In this document: piece after piece, positions 47,009-56,011 of the stretch
Numbering within the stretch: the first letter of the stretch is position 1
Layout: every line of letters begins with the position of its first letter
Assembly: GCF_024733015.1 (NCBI RefSeq)
Contig: NZ_JANKJG010000002.1
Location: 401,035-465,034 of the forward strand
DNA length: 64,000 bases
Direction: 5' to 3'
Origin: Pseudosulfitobacter koreensis
Lineage (GTDB): Bacteria > Pseudomonadota > Alphaproteobacteria > Rhodobacterales > Rhodobacteraceae
The notes under the pieces: generated by a model
The model's input: the letters and a program-made list of their open reading frames with translations, nothing else
Told to the model about the DNA's origin: nothing
The model's database searches: none
Program-made: the position numbers and the translations under genes

Positions 47009-47923
47009 ATGGATCAAGACCGCCCCCTTTTGGGTATCATGCTGATGCTCGGATTCTGTATCGTGGCGCCGATGGGCGACGCGCTGGCCAAGGTTATCGG
47101 CCAGTCGCTGTCACTGGGCCAGTTGCTGTGGTGCCGGTTTATGGTGCAGGTGCTGGTGCTGATCCCGCTGGTCTGGCTGACGGGTCGCCACTGGAAAATG
47201 CGCGGCCGGGTGCTGCGCCTGACGTTCATCCGCACCCTTCTTCACATCGCGGGCATCGGCGGCATGTTCACGGCTTTGCGGTATCTGCCGCTGGCCGATG
47301 CGGTGGCGATTGCCTTTGTTATGCCATTTTTAATGCTGCTTCTAGGCAAGTTCGTGCTGGGCGAAGAGGTCGGCAGCCGCCGTCTGATCGGCTGCGTCGT
47401 GGGCTTTGCGGGCACGCTGCTGGTGGTGCAGCCCAGCTTTGCCGATGTGGGCTGGCCCGCGCTGTGGCCGATTTTTGTGGCGGTGACCTTTGCGCTGTTC
47501 ATGCTGGTCACGCGCCAGATCGCCAAGCAAACCGACCCCGTCGGATTGCAGGCCGTCTCGGGCGCGATGGCCGTCGCCATCATGTCACCGCTGCTGTTGC
47601 TGGTGCCCGACGATGTGGCCGCGCTGGCGATGCGCTTGCCGACGGGCACCGAGACACTGTTGCTGGTGGGCATCGGCCTGTTCGGCACGCTTGGCCACCT
47701 CATGATGACATGGTCGCTGCGCTTTGCGCCCGCAGCGACGCTGGCCCCGATGCAATATCTGGAAATCCCCTTTGCCACCGCCATCGGCTATGCCGTGTTC
47801 GGCGACTGGCCCAACGGATTGGCGGCGGTTGGTATCCTGATCACCGTGGGCGCAGGGCTTTACGTGGTCTTTCGCGAACGCAGCGTGGCGCGCGCCCAGA
47901 TGCGCGTGCCACCCGCAGCCTAG
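47009..47923 (+). CDS. EamA/DMT-superfamily transporter
   Basis: 304 residues with ten membrane segments. 'LLGIMLMLGFCIVAPMGDALAK' opens the first EamA half; 'ALRYLPLADAVAIAFVMPFLM' and 'SLRFAPAATLAPMQYLEIPFA' are the paired motifs of RhaT/RarD-like exporters in the 'SAM/acylcarnitine' style branch. Substrate unknown. I chose ATG 47009 (MDQDRPLLGIM) over 46973. It overlaps the thiN stop codon by four bases, convergent. Confidence 0.87.
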   Translation: MDQDRPLLGIMLMLGFCIVAPMGDALAKVIGQSLSLGQLLWCRFMVQVLVLIPLVWLTGRHWKMRGRVLRLTFIRTLLHIAGIGGMFTALRYLPLADAVAIAFVMPFLMLLLGKFVLGEEVGSRRLIGCVVGFAGTLLVVQPSFADVGWPALWPIFVAVTFALFMLVTRQIAKQTDPVGLQAVSGAMAVAIMSPLLLLVPDDVAALAMRLPTGTETLLLVGIGLFGTLGHLMMTWSLRFAPAATLAPMQYLEIPFATAIGYAVFGDWPNGLAAVGILITVGAGLYVVFRERSVARAQMRVPPAA

Positions 47924-48576
47924 ATTAGCGCACCGACCAACGCAGGCAGAATGCGCCGTGGCGCGATGCACAGCATTCCCGGCCCGTCCATCCACAGCTT
48001 TACCGGCCCTGTCGCCCGGTTCGAGGTGCCGATCAGACGCATCGGATCGAACGCCAGGCCATCAATGGGCCATTGCAATCCGGTCGATCGCCCGGTGACC
48101 TGCCGCATCGGAAACAGCGAGACGACATCGCCCGCTGCCACCGGCAACGACAGGTCCGGCGGGCAGTGAAAGATCACCTCGTGTTTGCCCAGCACGATAC
48201 AGGGCCGCGAAGCATGGGCCATCAGAACGTGAAACGCCGCAAGCTGATGGTCGACCCGCGCGCCGGTGAACCCGACGGCAATGACCAGCGGGGCCGCGAT
48301 ACTGCGCAGCGCCTTGTCGAAATCCGTGCTGGATTGCTCGGCGATGTGGTAAAGACGCTCGGGCGGGATCTGCGCACGGGCGTCCTGCGGCAGGCTGTCG
48401 AAATCGCCGATCACCGCGTCGGGCATCACCCCCGCCTGCAGCGCCAGCAGAGCGCCGCCGTCGGCAGCAACGCACAAAGGAGCAAGTGTCCGGGCCAGAT
48501 GAACGTCCTCTGCGGTGCCCGATCCGCCGCCCAAAAGTGTCACTGGTTCCAAACTGTCAACAATTGAGGCAATCAC
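47920..48576 (-). CDS. thiN: thiamine diphosphokinase
   Basis: 218 residues. It phosphorylates thiamine to ThDP with ATP. Motifs: 'CVAADGGALLALQAGVMPDAVIGDFDSL' (with the catalytic acidic cluster), 'EQSSTDFDKALRSI' and 'GFTGARVDHQLAAFHVL', followed by a beta-sandwich C-terminal domain. It allows thiamine salvage and would serve the ThDP enzyme at 17.6-19.2 kb. Divergent from the long acidic protein. Confidence 0.92.
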   Translation of the reverse strand: MIASIVDSLEPVTLLGGGSGTAEDVHLARTLAPLCVAADGGALLALQAGVMPDAVIGDFDSLPQDARAQIPPERLYHIAEQSSTDFDKALRSIAAPLVIAVGFTGARVDHQLAAFHVLMAHASRPCIVLGKHEVIFHCPPDLSLPVAAGDVVSLFPMRQVTGRSTGLQWPIDGLAFDPMRLIGTSNRATGPVKLWMDGPGMLCIAPRRILPALVGALI

Positions 48577-48667
48577 GTCAAAGTTTACTCCAATTTTGGA
48601 AACAGATCACAAAGTCGCCTTGAAATGATACCGTCATCAGCACAGATTCGGGCCGCTTTGGCCGCGC

Positions 48668-48689
48668 CAGTCAACTGTATATATGACTG
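48668..48689. promoter_or_regulatory. inverted repeat before the acidic protein gene
   Basis: CAGTCA at 48668-48673 and TGACTG at 48684-48689 with a 10-nt AT-rich spacer (ACTGTATATA), 24 bp before the ATG at 48713. The position fits an operator or a 5'-UTR hairpin. Confidence 0.35.
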
Positions 48690-48712
48690 CAGCACCGCAG
48701 AGGACGAACACC

Positions 48713-51145
48713 ATGATGAGTAACAATAAAATTTTAACGGTCTCCTACGGCACCTTCTCGTGCACGTTGGAAGGCTTTGACGATTCGTTTGATACCATGA
48801 AAGCGATTGCAGAGTATTTTCGCGATTTGGCCAGTGACGACCGTTACTTTGGTGCAGAGCCTCCGCAACCCGACGCAGAGATGCTGGCGCGGATCGCCGA
48901 ACGCGAGATCGAACGCCGTGTCGAAGCGCGGATGAACGACGGACGCATTTTTCTCAGCGCCACGGCCCCCGAGGCCGCGCAGACGCCAAAGCGCCAGGCA
49001 CCCGTCGCAGAGCAGGCACCCGCCGCTCAGGCAAAAGCACCCGCCGCCCAGGAAACAGTGCAGGAACCCGTACAGGCACCAGTTACCGAAGCGGCCCCCA
49101 CACCCGAGATGATCCCGGAGACCGACGCCGTCCAGCTGCAGGACAGTGGCGCGGTTGCGGAGCCTGTCGTTACGGGGCCTGTCGCCGAGGCCGAAGAACA
49201 GATCGAGACGCCCGCCGAACCTGCGCAGGTCAAAGCCGCTGCCGAAGCCGAAGACGTTGCCGCCGAAGCCGCGTCAGAGGTTGAGCCGACAATCGAGCCC
49301 GAAGCCGCCGAAGACCTGCAAGAGGACGTCTCGGAAGCCGAAGCCTTCTTTGCCGATACCGCCGCCGGCGACATCGTCGAGGGCGAGCCCCAAGATCAGC
49401 AGGAAGAAGTGGCCGAAGCCGAAGACGTCGCACCCCCTGCGCGTCCGCGCATCGTGCCCCATGCCGACAGCATCGCCGCCAAGCTTGAGCGCATTCGCGC
49501 CGTGGTGTCGCAGGCCAAGGAAGACGACGGCGACGAAGACTATGACGACGAAGCCGACGTGGTGAAATCCGCCGCTCAGGACGACGCGCTGGTGCACGCC
49601 GTGATGGACGATCAGGAAGACGCCGCAGAAGACGCCGCCGCCGACGTGATCGCCGACGCAGCCTCCGACGTGATCGCAGCGCTTGCCGAAGACGACGACG
49701 CGTCGATTTACGCCGAGGACGAGGACGAAGACCTGGAAGCAATGCTGGCCCGTCTGGACGACAGCGTGGCGCAGGACCTGCCCCTGGCTCAGGAAGACCC
49801 GGAGGATGGGCCCGAGGTGGCAGAAGTCACCGTCGATCAGCCCGAAGAGACCAAAGCAGTGAACCTGTTTGACGAAACCGCCGACAGCGACGACGACACC
49901 GCCTTTGACGATGATGACGAGGAGATCATGATCGTCGATGACGAAGATGCCGACGAGGCTCAGAGCGAAGTTGCCGCCGCACCCCGCCTCGCCCGGATCG
50001 TCAAGATCAAGCGCGCCGATCTTGAAGCGGCCATCGCCCAGGGCAATCTCGAAGAGATGGCCGATGATGAGGACGAAGGCGACGCCGACAACCACCAAGG
50101 TGTTCAGCCCGGCGCGCTCGCAGCCAGGGCCTCAGCCGAAAGCGATCAGCCAGTCCGCCAAGCTGACGGGCAGCTTCACTCGACCCTTTCGGACGAGGAC
50201 GAAGAAGCCCTGTTGCGCGAACTGGAAGAGGTCGAAGCGAAACTGGCAGGCGACAAAGCGACGCCGGTCAGTACGCTGGAAAACGAAGGCGAAGAAGACC
50301 TGCAACGCGAACTCGCCGACATCGAAGCCGAACTTGCGTATGACGAACCTGCCGCACCTGTCGCCGCCGAGGCAGACGACCAGGGCCAGGATCAGGATCA
50401 GGATCAGGATCGGGACACCATCGTCCTCGCGGAAGACGCAATCGAAACCGCACGCCCCGCACCTGCCAAGCTGGATGCGGCAGATGATGGCGACATGGAC
50501 CGCCTGATGGCCAAGGCCGACGCGGAAATGGGCGAACCCGAAAGCGCACGCAACCGCGACGCATTTGCCCACCTGCGTGCTGCCGTGGCCGCCAAGAACT
50601 CGGACGAGAAGATCGTCAGCGCAAAGATCGCCGAAGACGCTCTGGAAGTGCGCGCCTACCAGACCGATCTGGCCGATGTGGTCAAACCGCGCCGTCCCGA
50701 AGTGCGCGGCACCACCGACCGCCGTCCGGACGTGACGCGCCCCGCGCCGCTGAAACTGGTCGCCGAACAGCGTGTGGACACGATGCGCCCCGCCTCCGAA
50801 GGTCCGGTACGTCCGCGCCGCGTGGCGACTGCCCCGGCCATGGTTGAAACCGCAGGCGCACACAGCTTTGCCGAGTTTGCGGATGATATGGGCGCACATG
50901 ACCTGCCCGATCTTCTGGAAGCCGCTGCTGCCTTCCTTGCCTTTGTGGAAGAGCGCGACCAGTTCTCGCGTCCACAAGTGATGTCGAAAGTGCGCCAGGT
51001 GATCGGCGCCGACTTTAGCCGCGAAGACGGCCTGCGTTCCTTTGGCCAACTGCTCCGGGCCGGGAAGATCGAAAAGATCGAAGGCGGGCGTTTCGCTGTC
51101 TCGGGCGACATCGGGTTCCGCCCCGATCAGCGCGCCGCTGGCTGA
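48713..51145 (+). CDS. long acidic disordered protein with ordered ends, function unknown
   Basis: 810 residues. A conserved-looking N-terminal module (1-85: 'KILTVSYGTFSCTLEGFDDS', 'AIAEYFRDLASDDRYFGAEPP', then a charged helix) and a C-terminal module (about 725-800: 'LPDLLEAAAAFLAFVEERDQ', 'QLLRAGKIEKIEGGRFAVS', winged-helix-like) flank some 600 residues of Glu/Asp/Ala-rich, low-complexity sequence with acidic blocks and a Gln-Asp repeat near 557-566. No signal peptide or membrane segment. I have met this N-terminus in other roseobacters without a function. ATG 48713 fits best; ATG 48683 is possible. Confidence 0.82.
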   Translation: MMSNNKILTVSYGTFSCTLEGFDDSFDTMKAIAEYFRDLASDDRYFGAEPPQPDAEMLARIAEREIERRVEARMNDGRIFLSATAPEAAQTPKRQAPVAEQAPAAQAKAPAAQETVQEPVQAPVTEAAPTPEMIPETDAVQLQDSGAVAEPVVTGPVAEAEEQIETPAEPAQVKAAAEAEDVAAEAASEVEPTIEPEAAEDLQEDVSEAEAFFADTAAGDIVEGEPQDQQEEVAEAEDVAPPARPRIVPHADSIAAKLERIRAVVSQAKEDDGDEDYDDEADVVKSAAQDDALVHAVMDDQEDAAEDAAADVIADAASDVIAALAEDDDASIYAEDEDEDLEAMLARLDDSVAQDLPLAQEDPEDGPEVAEVTVDQPEETKAVNLFDETADSDDDTAFDDDDEEIMIVDDEDADEAQSEVAAAPRLARIVKIKRADLEAAIAQGNLEEMADDEDEGDADNHQGVQPGALAARASAESDQPVRQADGQLHSTLSDEDEEALLRELEEVEAKLAGDKATPVSTLENEGEEDLQRELADIEAELAYDEPAAPVAAEADDQGQDQDQDQDRDTIVLAEDAIETARPAPAKLDAADDGDMDRLMAKADAEMGEPESARNRDAFAHLRAAVAAKNSDEKIVSAKIAEDALEVRAYQTDLADVVKPRRPEVRGTTDRRPDVTRPAPLKLVAEQRVDTMRPASEGPVRPRRVATAPAMVETAGAHSFAEFADDMGAHDLPDLLEAAAAFLAFVEERDQFSRPQVMSKVRQVIGADFSREDGLRSFGQLLRAGKIEKIEGGRFAVSGDIGFRPDQRAAG

Positions 51146-51168
51146 CTGCCAAGCCTGAAGAGAGACTG

Positions 51169-51196
51169 AAACGGCGGGCCAAAGGGTCCGCCGTTT
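51169..51196. terminator. hairpin between convergent genes
   Basis: 9-bp stem AAACGGCGG / CCGCCGTTT with a 10-nt loop that can pair further (GCC with GGG-like ends), 23 bp after the acidic protein stop. An outer CTGAAAC / GTTTCAG pair extends it. It can end transcripts of both converging genes. Confidence 0.65.
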
Positions 51197-51202
51197 GGCG
51201 TT

Positions 51203-51577
51203 TCAGGTGTCTGCGATGGGTGTGAAAAAGATCAGCCGACTGCCAAAGGGGTCCGCGATGCTCATGTCGTCCATCCCGTAAGGCTGGCGCTGTACCGATG
51301 GGCGCGAGAACCCGTATTCCTTGGCGCGCAGTGCCGCCGCATAGGCAGCAACATCCGGCACCCCGATGCGCAGCGCAGCGCCCGGCGATGCATCGCCGTG
51401 GTGTTCCGACAGGTGCAATTCGCACGCCCCCATGCGCAGCCCCATATAAAGCGGCAGTTCGGGCGCAAACCGATGTTCGAACACAACCTCGAAGCCTAGG
51501 AAATCAACGTAGAACTCCCGCGCCTTCGCAGCGTCAAAGCTGCGCAGGATCGGGATCGGCGCTGCGGCCTGCATCAC
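51203..51577 (-). CDS. glyoxalase/bleomycin-resistance superfamily protein
   Basis: 124 residues, one VOC fold. 'PILRSFDAAKAREFYVDFLGFE' and 'LHLSEHHGDASPGAALRIGV' match the Ble-type glyoxalase-superfamily proteins in which the metal ligands are absent and small molecules are bound. The end 'YGMDDMSIADPFGSRLIFF' is the paired strand. It may bind a drug-like compound, but binding cannot be inferred from sequence. Its ATG lies within the last codon of DUF2842 (four-base overlap). Confidence 0.85.
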   Translation of the reverse strand: MMQAAAPIPILRSFDAAKAREFYVDFLGFEVVFEHRFAPELPLYMGLRMGACELHLSEHHGDASPGAALRIGVPDVAAYAAALRAKEYGFSRPSVQRQPYGMDDMSIADPFGSRLIFFTPIADT

Positions 51578-51807
51578 TGGTCGGTGTCGCGGTCGGCATC
51601 GGGGTCAGGTTGCCCGACCCCCTTGAACACCGCCTTGAGCGGAAAGGCCCAGAGCACGCCCAGGCCCAGATAGACCAGCAGTTCCACAAGGATCGAGGGC
51701 CGATCGAACAGTGCCACGATGTTGACCGCGAGGATCACATAGAGTGGCAGCCCCACGAGCAGGATGATCAGCGACCAGCGCCGCCGTGCCTTGTAACTCA
51801 GCGCCAT
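51574..51807 (-). CDS. DUF2842 membrane protein
   Basis: 77 residues with two membrane segments ('SLIILLVGLPLYVILAVNIVAL', 'LLVYLGLGVLWAFPLKAVF') and the family's conserved start 'LSYKARRRW' and end 'FKGVGQPDPDAD'. DUF2842 occurs in Rhodobacteraceae; no function is known. Nine bases after purA, so probably read with it. Confidence 0.85.
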   Translation of the reverse strand: MALSYKARRRWSLIILLVGLPLYVILAVNIVALFDRPSILVELLVYLGLGVLWAFPLKAVFKGVGQPDPDADRDTDQ

Positions 51808-51816
51808 ATCGCCCCC

Positions 51817-53112
51817 TCAGTCTGCAAACGGATCACGCACCAGGATTGTGTCTTCCCGCTCGGGGGATGTCGACAGCAATGCCACCGGGCATTCGATCAA
51901 CTCTTCGACACGGCGCACGTATTTGATCGCTTCGGCAGGCAGATCGGCCCAGCTGCGCGCACCTTCGGTCGATTCCGACCAGCCCGGCATTTCCTCGTAG
52001 ATCGGCGTGCAGCGCGTCTGCTGGTCGGCGGCGGTGGGCAGATAGTCCATGCGTTCGCCGTCCAGCTCGTAGCCCACGCAGATCTTCAGCGTCTCGAACC
52101 CGTCGAGCACGTCAAGCTTGGTCAGCGAGATGCCGTTGACGCCGCTGGTCGCACAGGTCTGGCGCACCAGACAAGCGTCGAACCAGCCACAGCGGCGCTT
52201 GCGGCCCGTGACGGTGCCAAACTCGTGGCCCCGCTCGCCCAGACGCTGGCCGTCTTCGTCGTGCAATTCGGTCGGGAACGGGCCCTCGCCCACGCGGGTG
52301 GTATAAGCTTTGACGATGCCCAGCACGTAGTTGATGGCACCGGGGCCCATGCCCACGCCGGTGGCCGCCTGCCCCGCGATCACGTTGGACGAGGTCACGA
52401 AAGGATAGGTGCCAAAGTCGATGTCCAAAAGCGCGCCCTGCGCCCCCTCGAACAGGATGCGTTTGCCCGCCTTGCGCTTTTCGTTCAGCACCTTCCAGAC
52501 GGGCGCTGCGAAGGGCAGGATTTCCTTTGCGATGTCTTTCAGCTGCGCGATCAGCGCGTCGCGGTCGATGGGGTCGATGCCCAAGCCACGGCGCAGCGGA
52601 TCGTGGTGCTGCAGCGCACGGTCTACACGCGCGACCAACGTCGCCTCGTCTGCCAGATCGGCCACGCGGACCGACCGACGGCCAACCTTGTCTTCATAGG
52701 CGGGGCCGATGCCGCGCCCGGTGGTGCCGATCTTGGTGCCCTTGCTCGACGCTTCTTCGCGGGCGCGGTCCAGCTCGCCGTGGATCGGCAGGATCAGCGG
52801 TGTGTTCTCGGCGATCATCAGCGTTTCGGGGGTGATGGTCACGCCCTGCTCGCGGATCGACGCGATTTCCTTGACCAGATGCCAGGGGTCCAGCACCACG
52901 CCGTTGCCGATCACGCTCAGCTTGCCGCCGCGCACCACACCCGAAGGCAGCGCGTTCAGCTTGTAGACCTTGCCGTCGATCACCAGCGTGTGGCCTGCAT
53001 TATGACCGCCCTGAAAACGTGCAATGATGTCGGCGCGCTCACTGAGCCAATCGACGATCTTGCCTTTTCCTTCGTCACCCCATTGGGCGCCGACAACGAC
53101 GACATTGGCCAT
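51817..53112 (-). CDS. purA: adenylosuccinate synthase
   Basis: 431 residues. It joins IMP and aspartate using GTP in AMP synthesis. Signatures: '[22 protein letters not shown]' (GTP loop and catalytic Asp), '[13 protein letters not shown]', '[14 protein letters not shown]' and '[14 protein letters not shown]'. Likely cotranscribed with DUF2842 and the VOC protein, which follow with a 9-bp gap and a 4-bp overlap. Confidence 0.98.
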   Translation of the reverse strand: MANVVVVGAQWGDEGKGKIVDWLSERADIIARFQGGHNAGHTLVIDGKVYKLNALPSGVVRGGKLSVIGNGVVLDPWHLVKEIASIREQGVTITPETLMIAENTPLILPIHGELDRAREEASSKGTKIGTTGRGIGPAYEDKVGRRSVRVADLADEATLVARVDRALQHHDPLRRGLGIDPIDRDALIAQLKDIAKEILPFAAPVWKVLNEKRKAGKRILFEGAQGALLDIDFGTYPFVTSSNVIAGQAATGVGMGPGAINYVLGIVKAYTTRVGEGPFPTELHDEDGQRLGERGHEFGTVTGRKRRCGWFDACLVRQTCATSGVNGISLTKLDVLDGFETLKICVGYELDGERMDYLPTAADQQTRCTPIYEEMPGWSESTEGARSWADLPAEAIKYVRRVEELIECPVALLSTSPEREDTILVRDPFAD

Positions 53113-53299
53113 GATGCAGGTCCTTTAATGTTTGCAAACCGGGTGTGGTATAGTCTGCCCGTCACAGGCGCGAAACCACAAACTGAGAGGCAGCGCCGCT
53201 TATCGCCAATAAATTTCCGATGGCTGACAAGTGCCTGCGCCCTTTACACGCGGGGTTGTTTTGGGCAATTCCTGAAACAACCAGACTTCGGAGACCGCA

Positions 53300-53695
53300 A
53301 TGGGCATTTTCGCGCGCTGGCTGGCAGCATTCGTGTTGCTGGCCCTGACCTACAATCCGACCCAGTACAACTATGTACGCTGGACGCGCGATTACGGCAG
53401 CGAGAACCTGTCGATTGCGGTGCTGGTGGGGCTGCTGCTGCTGATCGGCTACATCATCTATCTGCGCGCGACGCTGCGGTCGATCGGAGGCTTTGGCATG
53501 GCGCTGGTGCTGGCGGTGGTCGCGGCAGGGCTTTGGGTGCTTTACGATCTGAACCTGCTCAGCCTCGACAATAGCAATCTGAACACATGGCTTGGCCTGC
53601 TGGCGCTCAGCGCGGTTCTGGGCATCGGATTGTCATGGAGCCTGGTGCGCCGCCGTCTGTCCGGTCAGGCCGACATGGACGACGTCGACGAATAG
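53300..53695 (+). CDS. four-helix membrane protein of the DUF6524 type
   Basis: 131 residues with four membrane segments (about 5-22, 38-56, 65-86, 96-113) and an acidic C-terminal tail ('GQADMDDVDE'). The start 'GIFARWLAAFVLLALTYNP' is distinctive; I believe this is the DUF6524 family of Rhodobacterales, a recalled name not checked by search. Divergent from purA over 187 bp; its stop is one base from the convergent nitrile hydratase accessory gene. Confidence 0.68.
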   Translation: MGIFARWLAAFVLLALTYNPTQYNYVRWTRDYGSENLSIAVLVGLLLLIGYIIYLRATLRSIGGFGMALVLAVVAAGLWVLYDLNLLSLDNSNLNTWLGLLALSAVLGIGLSWSLVRRRLSGQADMDDVDE

Positions 53696-53696
53696 A

Positions 53697-54011
53697 TCAG
53701 CCGTCTAAGGACACCGGATCGCCGTGGGGTGTGCGCAGATAGGCGGCCTCCCATGCATCGCGGATCTGGGCCACGGCTGCGGCCTCGGCCCAGCCTTTTT
53801 CGGCCAACAGTGTTTCGAGCGTTTCCAGCCAAGCGGTGAAATAGTCGTCGCCGCCGTTCAGGTCACGCGTCAGCCCATGCCGTGCCAGCGTGGCCGAGAA
53901 CCGCGCGGCCCAATCGGGCCAGTCAAAGCGGCCCGCCTCATTCAGATGGACGGTCAATGCGAACAGTTGCGCGTGCCAGGGCGCTTCGAATACAGGTTCC
54001 GGGCGGGTCAT
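53697..54011 (-). CDS. nitrile hydratase accessory protein (metallochaperone type)
   Basis: 104 residues. 'EAPWHAQLFALTVHLNEAG' and 'TPHGDPVSL' with the central 'YFTAWLETLETLLAEKGW' match the small activators (P14K/NthE type) that deliver cobalt to the alpha subunit by subunit exchange; they resemble the N-terminal part of the beta subunit. The start at 54011 overlaps the beta stop by four bases (ATGA), so the three genes are coupled. An ATG at 54038 is less likely. Confidence 0.88.
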   Translation of the reverse strand: MTRPEPVFEAPWHAQLFALTVHLNEAGRFDWPDWAARFSATLARHGLTRDLNGGDDYFTAWLETLETLLAEKGWAEAAAVAQIRDAWEAAYLRTPHGDPVSLDG

Positions 54012-54685
54012 GTCGCGGGCTCCAGATAGCTTTGCCACAGGTCCAGCACCACCTCGTCGCGCGGATGCTCTGGGCGCGCCCAGAGCTCGGACGCGGGAAA
54101 TGCCACGGCATAAAGCGGCTCTGGCCGGTCGCCCAGCCCATGCGCCGCAGCGTCTGGCAGAACGTGGTGGCCGTGCATCCGCACGATGCGGCCCGTGGCT
54201 CCTGCGGCATAGTCGGGCAGACGGGTGTGACCGCCATCGACAAAGACGTTATGCGCATGACGGCGCGTGCGGACGGCATCGCCTGCTGCAAAGGCCACGT
54301 CGATCTGCGCGGGCCGGTCTGCAGGCCCTCCGCGCGCCAGAACGCCGGCCACGGCACCGCGTGTCAGCTTGCGATCCGCCAGCGGGGACGGCCCCACCGC
54401 ACGGCCGCCGGCCAGTTCGTCAGGCGTCAGAACGCCCTTGTCGACAAGCATATCGGCCAGTGCGGCCATCCACTTTTCGTAATAGCTGAAGCTGGCGTAA
54501 TCCTTGGGTGCCAGCCGTTCGCGGGCATGGCGGCTGGCGTCGATGTTCCACTGGCCCAGCGATCCGCAGGCCAGCGTCACCGCCAATGCGCGCGGGTGCC
54601 AGTCGGCGTGGAACACTTCGGTTTCGGGTTCGGGCACGACTGCGCCGTCGCCAAAGCGCCCGCCCATGTCGTGTACGCGGCTCAC
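54008..54685 (-). CDS. nthB: nitrile hydratase beta subunit
   Basis: 225 residues. The N-terminus 'SRVHDMGGRFGDGAVVPEP' and C-terminal domain with 'GATGRIVRMHGHHVLPDAAA', 'EPLYAVAFPASELWA' and 'DEVVLDLWQSYLEP' are typical beta subunit features; the beta chain supplies arginines that hold the oxidised cysteines of the alpha chain. It lies 31 bp downstream of nthA. The order alpha-beta-accessory is the usual one for cobalt enzymes. Confidence 0.93.
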   Translation of the reverse strand: MSRVHDMGGRFGDGAVVPEPETEVFHADWHPRALAVTLACGSLGQWNIDASRHARERLAPKDYASFSYYEKWMAALADMLVDKGVLTPDELAGGRAVGPSPLADRKLTRGAVAGVLARGGPADRPAQIDVAFAAGDAVRTRRHAHNVFVDGGHTRLPDYAAGATGRIVRMHGHHVLPDAAAHGLGDRPEPLYAVAFPASELWARPEHPRDEVVLDLWQSYLEPAT

Positions 54686-54716
54686 GCGTCTGCGCCTTTG
54701 TTCGGGTGCACGCGGC

Positions 54717-55334
54717 TCATGGCTTCAACGCCAGCCCGGCGCCGATCATCGAATCGCGTGTGACCAGATCCATCAGCGCCGCCTCGTCCATTCCTTCAGT
54801 GCCCGCTGGGCGCTGCGGGATCACCAGATAGCGGACCTCGGCCGTCGAATCCCAGACGCGCACGGCGGTGTCCTCGGGCAACGTCACACCGAAGTCGGCC
54901 AGCACCTTGCGCGGCTCGCGCACCGCGCGGGCGCGGTAGGCGTCGGATTTGTACCAACCCGGTGGAATGCCCAAAAGCGGCCAAGGGTAGCAACTGCAAA
55001 GTGTGCAGACGACCATGTTGTGCACCTCGTCGGTGTTCTCGACCGCGACCATATGTTCGCCCTGCCGCCCGTAATAGCCCAGCTCGGACACCACGGCGGT
55101 GGCATCCGTCAACAATGCGTCGCGGAACGCAGGGTTCGACCACGCCCGCGCCACCACATGCGCGCCGTTGCGCGGGCCGATGCGGTTTTCATAGGTGTCG
55201 ATGATCTCGTCCAGTGCCGCAGGGTCGATCAGACCCTTTTCGGTCAGAATCGTCTCCAGCGCCTTGACCCGCAAGGCAGGGTCCGGCGGCAACAAGGCAT
55301 GGGCGTGATCGCGGTCGTGATGGTCATGTGGCAT
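54717..55334 (-). CDS. nthA: nitrile hydratase alpha subunit, cobalt type
   Basis: 205 residues. The metal loop '[15 protein letters not shown]' (Cys110, 113, 115) has Thr in the CTLCSC motif, which marks the cobalt class (iron enzymes have CSLCSC). It hydrates nitriles to amides. The N-terminus is His/Asp-rich ('[16 protein letters not shown]'), which could bind metal. No amidase gene is nearby to use the amide product. Start at 55334; the frame opens further upstream without support. Confidence 0.94.
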   Translation of the reverse strand: MPHDHHDRDHAHALLPPDPALRVKALETILTEKGLIDPAALDEIIDTYENRIGPRNGAHVVARAWSNPAFRDALLTDATAVVSELGYYGRQGEHMVAVENTDEVHNMVVCTLCSCYPWPLLGIPPGWYKSDAYRARAVREPRKVLADFGVTLPEDTAVRVWDSTAEVRYLVIPQRPAGTEGMDEAALMDLVTRDSMIGAGLALKP

Positions 55335-55462
55335 GGCCGCAGCATGGCGCGCGTTCGGCCCATTTGTCCAGAGCCTCCGGGATAAGCGGCCACGCACCCT
55401 TGCCCCGACTACAAAACTTGCATAGATACCCGCAAAACCGAACGTGAGCATCGCGAGCATAC

Positions 55463-55828
55463 ATGGAAAACGTCGTCCTGATCATTCACCTTATCCTGTC
55501 TCTGGGACTAATCGCCGTCGTGCTGATGCAGCGCTCCGAGGGCGGCGGTCTGGGCATGGGCGGCGGTGGCGGCGGCGGTGCGATGTCGGGCCGCGCAGCC
55601 GCGACAGCCTTGGGCAAGGTGACGTGGATACTGGCAATCGCCTTTATCATCACGTCGATCACACTGACGATCATCGCCGCCGAAAAGGCCGCGGGCACCT
55701 CGGTCATCGACCGCTTGGGCGCTGCACCTGAAACGCAGGAAAGCACGCCGCTCACTCCGCCCGCCGGTGGTCTGACCCCGCCCACCCAAGGCGATGCCGA
55801 CGCTCCGCTGGTTCCCGCAGGCGACTGA
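55463..55828 (+). CDS. secG: preprotein translocase subunit SecG
   Basis: 121 residues. Two membrane segments ('[20 protein letters not shown]' and '[21 protein letters not shown]') flank the conserved cytoplasmic loop '[21 protein letters not shown]', with a Pro/Thr-rich tail. It is the nonessential stimulatory subunit of SecYEG. Divergent from nthA, 128 bp apart; upstream of pyrG. Confidence 0.95.
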   Translation: MENVVLIIHLILSLGLIAVVLMQRSEGGGLGMGGGGGGGAMSGRAAATALGKVTWILAIAFIITSITLTIIAAEKAAGTSVIDRLGAAPETQESTPLTPPAGGLTPPTQGDADAPLVPAGD

Positions 55829-55845
55829 CCCTTTAACAGCTATAC

Positions 55846-55899
55846 CTTGAGGCAAGATGCCGCGCTGCAACACGATGTTGCGGCACGGCTTGCCTTGAA
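55846..55899. other. long imperfect hairpin between secG and pyrG
   Basis: Three helix parts in order: GAGGCAAG with CTTGCCTT, GCCG with CGGC, and GCAACA with TGTTGC, with small bulges; about 54 nt in total. It lacks a T run. It may be an mRNA structure of the secG 3' end or pyrG leader, or a small repeat unit. Confidence 0.5.
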
Positions 55900-56011
55900 T
55901 CGAAATCATCCGTTATACTGAGGCCCCGTGGTGCTGTGAAAATCGCAGCCGATTCTGGTGGTTTTGGTCCGTCCAAAAATCGCATCTGCAACACGGGGAG
56001 CATCCGAACTC

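Noticed and set aside
49274..50098. Minus-strand Val/Phe/Gly-rich open frame inside the acidic protein gene
   Set aside because: It mirrors the Asp/Glu repeat codons of the plus-strand gene; the repeats create long antisense frames without a gene.
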